From Ignavibacteria bacterium (GTDB lineage Bacteria > Bacteroidota > Ignavibacteria > Kapaibacteriales > UBA961): 64,000 nt of DNA. The notes beneath the pieces are model-generated. The model saw only the letters and a list, made by a program, of their open reading frames with translations. It searched no databases and was not told the DNA's origin. This document shows positions 38,701 through 44,506 of this stretch, one piece after another. The translations under genes and the position numbers were made by a program. The stretch is taken from contig JADJXV010000028.1 of assembly GCA_016720145.1 (NCBI GenBank), positions 248,001-312,000 on the forward strand, given 5' to 3'. The first letter of the stretch is position 1. Each line of letters begins with the position of its first letter.

Positions 38701-39555
38701 CCGCCGGATAGTGCGTTCAAGCTGAACGTACGGTACGAACCCAACACCTTAGGCGATGAAAATGCTGTTCTTACCTTCACTTCCAATGGACGTTGGATCA
38801 CGCCTGCCGATACCACTATCACGCTTTTTGCGACGGGAATTGTCTGCGGTACAATCAGCGCTGACACAATTGATGCTGAAGTGGGCAAGCCGCTTGCACT
38901 TGCAGTGAGGTTCGCGCCCGACAAAGCGACCACCAAAACCCCGCAACAGCTCGTGCAGATGATGAATCAGTCCACGCTGAGTGCGATGAGTATTGGAATT
39001 TCCTACAATGGTAATCTAGTGCGCCTGCGAAATTTTGCAGCAAATTCCGGTATGATTGGCCGGCAGCTTCCACAAGTTGTACAGGTCACTCCTTCGACAG
39101 CACGCATTACGACCACGACCGCGCTTGACGAAAGTACCATCGTTGCCACGCTCCAAGGCGACGTGCTTCTGAATCAGGAGTATCAAACGCCGGTACGTAT
39201 TCAAGTAGATAGTTTCGCAAGTGGTTACAGCCGAATCGTTACCCGTGACGGACTCATCCGCGCGCAATATTGCGCGTTCAGCAACCGCCAAATCAACACA
39301 AGTGGGATCACGACCTATCTCCAGATACGCCAAGCACCGTATAATGAAGTTCAGGTGTATACCAGTGAAAAGGCGACAGCCACACTCACGCTCGTTAATA
39401 TCCTAGGTCAAACTATAGCAACGATATACAACGGTGAACTAGCATCCGGCACGCACAGCTACGCGCTCCCCGAAGACCTGCAAAACGGCATGTATTTCGT
39501 GATGTTGAAGTCGGCTGGTGGAGTGATGAGTGAGATGTGGGTAAGTCGTAAGTGA
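35746..39555 (+). CDS. Protein F: Hydin-repeat T9SS protein with repeat-invaded leader
   Basis: 1269 residues. ATG 35746 overlaps the stop of E. The first 44 residues are unusual: SPAEDVDPFIKGLK occurs twice, encoded by two identical 45-bp copies of an intergenic element, before the hydrophobic signal core ILILFCFVTFPTLAQ. Then a beta domain (about 60-345), a run of 15 glycines (36790-36834), and several ASPM/SPD-2/Hydin-type repeats (about 495-1050: LNFGRICVGDTATG, VNLIFTPTSPGIYKAL, VYVDFKPKDIEGR, LALGRICAGT). It ends in a type A sorting domain (about 1195-1269, TLTLVNILGQTIATI ... NGMYFVML). Last gene of the C-D-E-F cluster. The long n-region may weaken export. Confidence 0.85.
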   Translation: MSAMKRFSALKSPAEDVDPFIKGLKKERFHFFKSPAEDVDPFIKGLKILILFCFVTFPTLAQTGLTISDALAPYKLSPTLLSNGHFSISTNYTTPTKGIIYREDGTSGKPVNYTSFFHVKVDDIVFQQSYESDTSDFTIPAKNPIKVEMTFRDTLAGTPRINARSYGVLPDGDTMRFLFTMFPVKRASGGFIRMTVTVSNTTRNPHKVGVLLLVDTKIGNNDQAPIATTFGYSTVESQFDAGVGQGIPDFWLGLEGTPTSPGLVARGNLRDVGLVTPDRLLFGNWTDYTSQGIRGLGSVMWKERSASTNQYTDSGVLLIWDEEDFTVGMTKLKASTEIGIVDSLSVSLGGGGGGGGGGGGGGGFGLAGIGTCLSVETQLENPCGAAGYTPYSPDTLQALYLVSNLDTVQNAGNVRLVIENLPLGLLAPAMTSNVIPNTLSALQTGVSTLTLVPIPRLVSTNYRVPIAVVKDAANTVVLHDTLDVCVPGLLGVLDGIDKTYPPVCPQTNDTLDVTFKLNGQRCLTTVSATLTGNPVDVAQFSIIQPIPTLAKADTFITIKVRYAPTVNNATPVVGIVLTLNDSETLTPGNTTNVAVFDTAFVTVSSRAAEFEFARRIDTLNFGRICVGDTATGDWDILNLGGCSVVIQNGFTAVLQGANVFSITPATVFPDAIIRSGSKTVNLIFTPTSPGIYKALAIIQSPSIPFLDTLILIGQADVPLVAPLAALVDFDTLCVDQSIGKSIELKNPTACPIVIDSIRWTNAPQGWTVQPSAGLTIAPNTSVFLSITGTFASVGKYSTDVTVFSQNGVMQTVASAEVVTRTVQVTDSLFYGDVHVDSTVRDSLVLRATGTADVVVNSILLSGLFPSEYSFTLRGGATLPHRIIPNDSLVVYVDFKPKDIEGRSATVVLRFNTACTVAGPLRLLGRGVQPLVDIRSRALALGRICAGTVLDTSIIIRNPGNAPLDITGITSSGGSNFTLAQRQVLIPPDSAFKLNVRYEPNTLGDENAVLTFTSNGRWITPADTTITLFATGIVCGTISADTIDAEVGKPLALAVRFAPDKATTKTPQQLVQMMNQSTLSAMSIGISYNGNLVRLRNFAANSGMIGRQLPQVVQVTPSTARITTTTALDESTIVATLQGDVLLNQEYQTPVRIQVDSFASGYSRIVTRDGLIRAQYCAFSNRQINTSGITTYLQIRQAPYNEVQVYTSEKATATLTLVNILGQTIATIYNGELASGTHSYALPEDLQNGMYFVMLKSAGGVMSEMWVSRK
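35776..35886. repeat. 45-bp intergenic-type element inserted twice in coding sequence
   Basis: Identical copies at 35776-35820 and 35842-35886 (66-bp period), beginning AAATCCCCCGCCGAAGACGT and ending CAAGGGGTTGAAG. A related copy lies in a non-coding region at 14599-14643. In this reading frame the element has no stop and codes for a hydrophilic peptide upstream of the signal-peptide core. Confidence 0.85.
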
Positions 39556-39618
39556 GTAAGTCGTAAGTCTGTAAGTCTTAAGTCTGTAAGTCTTTAAGTC
39601 GTAAGTCGTAAGTCGTAA
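39543..39618. repeat. GTAAGTC(G/T) short tandem repeats
   Basis: About nine degenerate heptamer/octamer units of GTAAGTCG or GTAAGTCT, starting within the last codons of gene F. The same motif family recurs at 41262-41412, 51945-52135 (complement) and 53884-53972. Confidence 0.75.
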
Positions 39619-39636
39619 TTTGTATTTTTCCTCAAT

Positions 39637-40080
39637 ACCAGCGGGATTGTACGTTTATAGCAAGACGCATCCCCCAATAAACACACGATCCCATTCGGGG
39701 TCGAACAAAGGTGATTTGAGGAAGAGTTCTCTTCCTGAATTGCCTCCAGCTTTAGCTGGTGGAGAAGGTGAAATTCTCACCCCAATCCCAGCGGGATTGA
39801 ACGTTTATAGCAAGAGGCAACCCCCAAGAATCACACGACCCCATTCGTGGTCGAATATTCAACAAGGGAATCGATTTTCTACAAACATGCAATCACTCTG
39901 TGATAGAAGATGCATTCTATGTTGTATTTTCTCCTCAATCCCAGCGGGATTGAACGTTTATAGCAAGAGGCATCCCCCATGAATCATACGACCCCATTCG
40001 GGGTCGAATATTCAACAAGGGAATCGATTTTCTACAAACATGCAATCACTCTGTGATTGAAGATGTATTATGCTCTGAAT
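39637..40080. repeat. Triple-hairpin repeat array left of the Fic gene
   Basis: Three units beginning at about 39637, 39787 and 39940. A complete unit has three stem-loops: AATCCCAGCGGGATT, CGACCCCATTCGGGGTCG and CAATCACTCTGTGATTG, joined by conserved linkers (GAACGTTTATAGCA and TACAAACATG). The first unit instead carries a CCTCCAGCTTTAGCTGGTGG palindrome near 39740. The linkers resemble those of the array at 14751 read on the other strand (GCTACAAACGTTC before a hairpin). No coding sequence. Confidence 0.8.
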
Positions 40081-40095
40081 AGTCCTGCCTATTTG

Positions 40096-40166
40096 TAGCT
40101 CACCACCCACAATTTTGGAGCTCAATTGTACAACTATGTGAGCTATATTTGCACTTTATTTGAGCT
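40096..40166 (+). promoter_or_regulatory. Four AGCT sites at exact 22-bp spacing over the Fic promoter
   Basis: AGCT occurs at 40097, 40119, 40141 and 40163, each preceded by a similar TTTG/TTGG/ATGTG stretch (consensus roughly TWTKKGAGCT). The period is two helical turns, so the sites face one side of the DNA. TATATTTG at 40144-40151 is a good -7 box just after the third site; the fourth lies in the short 5' leader. This arrangement fits binding of an oligomeric repressor, perhaps the winged helix of the Fic protein itself. Confidence 0.55.
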
Positions 40167-40183
40167 TGAAATTATCCAAACAC

Positions 40184-41221
40184 ATGAATACTGACCTCGT
40201 AACTGCCATTCTGCATTTTCTTAGAGAACATCCATGGAGTTCTTCGAAAGAAATATACGCCAATAGTTCTCCGGGAAGTTATTCCACTGTTAAGCGGTTG
40301 ATTACAGAGCTGTTGCATGAAAATTTGCTTGTCAGGAAGGGGATTGGAAAAGCGAGTACCTATTCTTGTTCACCACATTATCAACTTTTCTATCCTATCG
40401 ACATCAATCACTATTTTGAAAAGGAAATCGATGAAAGAGTCATTCAACGTACTTTTAATTTTGAATTACTGTCCGGTGTTCTGCCCAATGCAACGATTTT
40501 CAGCAATTCTGAAACAAAACATTTGGATGAATTGCAGGCAGAATTCCACACGAAAGTGATCGAGCTTTCTGCCAAAGAATATGAGAAAGCAATGGAACAT
40601 TTAGCAATAGATTTGAGTTGGAAGTCTTCGCAAATTGAAGGTAATACGTATTCATTATTAGAAACAGAACGACTATTAAAGGACAAAATTACGGCAACCG
40701 GAAAAACGAAAGATGACGCGGTCATGCTCCTGAATCATAAGGAAGCAATAGATTTTATCGTAGCAGAACGAAATTATCTAACTCCCATATCACTGAGCAA
40801 AATTGAAGATATTCACAGTATATTGATTCAGGAATTAGGAGTAGAGAGGAATATCAGAATACGAAAAGTAGGTATTTCGGGAACGAATTATAGTCCGCTG
40901 GATAATGAGTTTCAAATTAAAGAAGCTGTTACTCAGATGTGCGATGTAATTAATAGCAAGGCGAATATTTTTGAAAAAGCATTGCTGGGATTGGTATTGC
41001 TATCCTACATTCAGCCCTTTGTCGATGGCAATAAACGGACGGCAAGGATTATAAGTAATGCGATATTGTTTGAAGGTGACCATTGCCCCATATCTTTTAG
41101 AACCGTTGATGCAATTGATTATAAAAAGGCGATGCTGATTTTTTACGAGCAAAATAACCTACAGCCAATGAAAGAAATCTTTATCGAACAATGTGCATTT
41201 GCGGTTAGAACATATTTTTAG
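40184..41221 (+). CDS. Fic-domain protein with N-terminal winged helix and Gln in the active motif
   Basis: 345 residues from ATG 40184; a longer TTG start is less likely because it precedes the predicted transcription start by few bases. Residues about 3-62 form a winged helix (TAILHFLREHPWSSSKEIYA ... STVKRLITELLHENLLVRKG). The Fic domain has the inhibitory motif SSQIEGN (about 150), a flap near NYSPLDNEF, and the core YIQPFVDGNKRTARI. Canonical Fic enzymes have HxFx(D/E)GNxRxxR and use the His to transfer AMP; here Gln replaces it, while Asp, Gly, Asn and the Args remain. Many Fic proteins modify translation or topology proteins. Activity of this one is uncertain; the wing suggests self-regulation. 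Confidence 0.85.
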   Translation: MNTDLVTAILHFLREHPWSSSKEIYANSSPGSYSTVKRLITELLHENLLVRKGIGKASTYSCSPHYQLFYPIDINHYFEKEIDERVIQRTFNFELLSGVLPNATIFSNSETKHLDELQAEFHTKVIELSAKEYEKAMEHLAIDLSWKSSQIEGNTYSLLETERLLKDKITATGKTKDDAVMLLNHKEAIDFIVAERNYLTPISLSKIEDIHSILIQELGVERNIRIRKVGISGTNYSPLDNEFQIKEAVTQMCDVINSKANIFEKALLGLVLLSYIQPFVDGNKRTARIISNAILFEGDHCPISFRTVDAIDYKKAMLIFYEQNNLQPMKEIFIEQCAFAVRTYF

Positions 41222-41483
41222 GTAGAATTGCCTCCAGCTTTAGCTGATGAAGAAGGTGTAAGTCAATAAGTTGTATGTAAAAAGTCATAAGTCGTAAGTA
41301 AAAAGTCATAAGTAGTAAGAAAAACAATATGTTCCGTCACACTGAACTTGTCGAAGTGTTCAATTAAATACCATTTTTTAGGCGTAAATAATAAGTCGTA
41401 AGTAGTTAGAAAAATAGTAAGAAACATCTTCCTGAATTGCCTCCAGCTTTAGCTAGTGGAAATAGTTAATTCCTCTCCTCAGT
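41222..41483. repeat. Mixed short repeats after the Fic gene
   Basis: Contains two GCCTCCAGCTTTAGCT palindrome copies (41229 and 41437), degenerate AAGTCATAAGTCGTAAGT tracts (41262-41412), and no ORF with coding character. Confidence 0.6.
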
Positions 41484-41925
41484 CCCAGCAGGATTCAATG
41501 TTTGTAGAACGAGGCACCCCAAGAAACATCCGACCCCATTCAGGGTCGAAGAAGGTGAATATGGAGGAACCGTTTTGCTATAAACATGCAATCACTCTGT
41601 GATTGAAGATTCATTCTATGTCGTATTCCTCTCCAAATCCCAGCGGGATTGAACGTTTGTAGCACGACGCACCCCAAGAAACGTACGACCCCATTCGGGG
41701 TCGAAGAAAGGTCAGTTGGTGGAACTGTTTTGCTATAAACATGCAATCACTCTGTGATTGAAGATTCATTCTATGTCGTATTCCTCTCCAAATCCCAGCG
41801 GGATTGAACGTTTGTAGCACGACGCACCCCAAGAAACACACGACCCCATTCGGGGTCGAAGAAGGGGATTCTGGTGGAACCGTTTTGCTATAAACATGCA
41901 ATCACTCTGTGATTGAAGAGCGCTA
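41484..41925. repeat. Triple-hairpin repeat array right of the Fic gene
   Basis: Three units starting at 41484, 41639 and 41794, an exact 155-bp period. Each has the same three stem-loops as the left array (AATCCCAGCGGGATT, CGACCCCATTCGGGGTCG, CAATCACTCTGTGATTG) but a shared variant linker (GAACGTTTGTAGCACGACGC and GAACCGTTTTGCTATAAACA). Unit 1 shows compensated or single changes in stems (CCCAGCAGGATT). The Fic gene therefore lies between two arrays of three units. Confidence 0.85.
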
Positions 41926-41970
41926 TTCTCCAGTTATATCAATTGTATAATCACACTAACTTCAAATCAC

Positions 41971-44082
41971 ATGAACCTTTGCTCCGCATTCCTCACACTC
42001 TTCTTCCTTCTCACAACGCTTGTACAAGCACAGTATCCAACTGCTCCAACCGATGAATCCACATTTCTGACGTCGCCCGGAAATGCCGGAACGGACTTTT
42101 ATTTCTCCTTTCCGCCGAGCAATGCTCCGAGTAGTGGAGGACTGCCGTATTGCAAGGTGTATGTGGTGTCGAGTAGGGAACAAACCGTGCATGTCGAGAT
42201 CAAGAGTAAACAGTATGAAATGACGAAAGTAATTCCACCAAATCAGGTTACGGAGTTCTATTTTGAATTGGAAATAGCAGAACCCTTTATCAAAACCATC
42301 TATGCAAACGCGCCTGCCGAGAAGGTCTATCTGCAGGCGGCGGTGCATATCTATGCTGAGTCGCCGATTATTATCTGCGGCGTCAATCGCTATGAAAATG
42401 CTCGTGAGGGATTCCTGATATTGCCGGTGAGTTCGCTGGGTAATGAATATGTGGTGTCGTCGTATCCTCAATTTATACCAAATACTTCCGAGAAGTATCA
42501 GCTGATCAGTGAAGTGACAATTACAGCTGCGTATGACTCGACCGAAGTGAATTTTAGCATGGGCGGCACGCCGAAATCCGAAACTTCCGGCGGACTCGCA
42601 TCCGGCAAAGACACGACATTTATGATGAATAAAGGCGATGTGCTTTGTTTTGCCGGTAATGGCGATCTGCAAGATTTATCAGGGAGTTATATTACGTCCA
42701 CCAAACCCGTTGCGGTCGTCTCGGGGAATCAATGCGCCAATGTTCCGACGAATGGTAGCGGCTGTAATCCTCTCCGTGAGATGGAACTCCCCACCTTCGC
42801 CTGGGGCAAGGAATATCATGTGACACCAATTTTGGGGCGGAAAAAGAACCCAATCATTAGGATATATGCAAAGGAAAAAAACACTACCGTCTATCGAAAT
42901 GGGGAACAGTGGCTCGTGCTGCCGCTTGCAGCGCGTACTATAGATAATGGATATGTGGAGCGACGTTCTTTTGATGGGAATCCGCAAAGCGTTGTGATTA
43001 CAGCAGATAAGCCAATCTATGTCGTGCAGTATAATCCAAGCGAGACGGATGATGCTATTTCATCTTCGCCCTTCCAAATGACTCTCACGCCGTTTGAACA
43101 GTATCAGAATGAAATTACGTTCAACACACCTGGCGGGAGCGGAGGAATTGACAATTTCAAATTGCATTATGTGAATGTGATTTATGAGCTTGGATCGACA
43201 GGAGGTATTCCTGATAATATATATGTAGGATTTGTAGCGAATGGAAAATTTGAATGGGTATTGATGAACGTTCGCTTTGGTTCAAGCCCGGGATACATTT
43301 TACCCGTTGCAGTGAATGGACGTTCTTATGCCGTGAAAACACTACAATTACCCTACGACGGTGCCTTCAAAATCCGCGCAGCAAGTCCAATCGCTGCTTA
43401 TTTGTACGGATTTTCTGTAGGTGATGCCTATGGCTATCCGTCAACCGTGCGCCTTGTCGATCTGCTCTCGCTCGACACCGAGAAACCGCGTGTGGAATGG
43501 TCACAGCAGGGCGACGGTTCGGTGCAGAATGGAGTCGTTACAGACTTCCCACTTGACCCTGTGAAGAGTTCGCGTCTCGGCCTTGTCAGCATGAGCAAGG
43601 ACTCGAATTATAATTATCAATTCACCATTGGGAAGAAAACCCCTTACATTGCAGGTATCACCCAAACAACCGACTGGTCACTCCAAGTGACTGATAAATC
43701 AAAAGATGCACTCGCCACCCTTCGCTTCATGGACCGCCGGGGTAATGATACGACCGTGCGTATTGAGTACAAAAGTCCAACGGGAGTACACGACGGCACC
43801 ACACCAAGCTTCAATGTGAGTGAATGTTCATTCACTCTAACGCCGAATCCTATCAATCGTGATGGAGGAATGATAGAATTTATGCTCCCCACACGCAGCC
43901 AAGCAGATATCTCCATCTATTCTTCAATTGGTGAAAAAGTCGTAACTCTTGTGAATTCAACTATGGGAAACGGTAGTCATCAGGCATCAATACCGGTGGA
44001 GCTCTTGAGCGCGGGTGTATATGTTGTGCGGATGGTGGTGGGTGGACGTGTGATGGAGCAGGCGATGGTGGTGGTGAAGTAA
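41971..44082 (+). CDS. IgGFc-binding-like T9SS protein, copy 1
   Basis: 703 residues. Signal peptide 1-20 (ends LVQAQ). The body resembles the IgGFc-binding N-terminal family: SPGNAGTDFYFSFPPS, YVVSSREQTVHVEIKS, VIPPNQVTEFYFE, AVHIYAESPIIICGVNRY, EGFLILPVSSLGNEYVVSSY and GSYITSTKPVAVVSGNQCANVP. It ends with a type A sorting domain (about 615-703, TLTPNPINRDGGMIEF ... GVYVVRMVVGGR). Family members are secreted adhesin-like proteins; partner unknown. A paralogue follows at 44507, and the last ~85 residues are nearly identical between them. No SD; start fixed by the signal peptide. Confidence 0.85.
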   Translation: MNLCSAFLTLFFLLTTLVQAQYPTAPTDESTFLTSPGNAGTDFYFSFPPSNAPSSGGLPYCKVYVVSSREQTVHVEIKSKQYEMTKVIPPNQVTEFYFELEIAEPFIKTIYANAPAEKVYLQAAVHIYAESPIIICGVNRYENAREGFLILPVSSLGNEYVVSSYPQFIPNTSEKYQLISEVTITAAYDSTEVNFSMGGTPKSETSGGLASGKDTTFMMNKGDVLCFAGNGDLQDLSGSYITSTKPVAVVSGNQCANVPTNGSGCNPLREMELPTFAWGKEYHVTPILGRKKNPIIRIYAKEKNTTVYRNGEQWLVLPLAARTIDNGYVERRSFDGNPQSVVITADKPIYVVQYNPSETDDAISSSPFQMTLTPFEQYQNEITFNTPGGSGGIDNFKLHYVNVIYELGSTGGIPDNIYVGFVANGKFEWVLMNVRFGSSPGYILPVAVNGRSYAVKTLQLPYDGAFKIRAASPIAAYLYGFSVGDAYGYPSTVRLVDLLSLDTEKPRVEWSQQGDGSVQNGVVTDFPLDPVKSSRLGLVSMSKDSNYNYQFTIGKKTPYIAGITQTTDWSLQVTDKSKDALATLRFMDRRGNDTTVRIEYKSPTGVHDGTTPSFNVSECSFTLTPNPINRDGGMIEFMLPTRSQADISIYSSIGEKVVTLVNSTMGNGSHQASIPVELLSAGVYVVRMVVGGRVMEQAMVVVK

Positions 44083-44506
44083 TAGTGTTCTGCGGTTGCT
44101 TGTCATGCTGAAGCATTTGTGGTCGTTTGTCGACCTAATTAAAAAACTTTAAAAAAAACAAGTAATTACACAGCAAGTACTTGCAAAAGAGGATTTCCGC
44201 TATACGTAGCCGGAAGAATTCCTCCCACAGGGTTACACAGGGTATGCTCACAGAGTCACACACAGCAGTATTCCGCTGTGAACTCTGTGAAAAACTCTGT
44301 GAAACTCTGTGGGAAACTCTTTCTATCACAGCAAATGCAAGTCATATAAAAAGAACAGGTTATAAAACTGTCATTGGTAACTTGTTTCAGCATCTCCGCG
44401 TGTAAACAGCACAAGCACGACCGCACAGCCACGGAGATCCTGAAATAAATTCAGGATGACAGACCCTCAAAAAGACATAAATTCAAAAAATCCAATCAAT
44501 TACTCT
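44083..44506 (+). other. Intergenic region with CTCTGTG repeats
   Basis: No gene. Around 44251-44330 there is a run of TCTGTGAAA(A)AC units and a palindrome (CACAGCAGTATTCCGCTGTG at 44263-44282). The remainder is AT-rich, with no -7 box of good quality seen. Confidence 0.5.

Noticed and set aside
41540..41901. Minus-strand ORFs with repeated MHVYSKT peptides
   Set aside because: They are translations of the triple-hairpin repeat units, not genes.
39637..41925. CRISPR array interpretation of the repeats around the Fic gene
   Set aside because: Units are ~150 bp, repeats and intervening sequence are both conserved, hairpins are multiple, and no cas genes are nearby.
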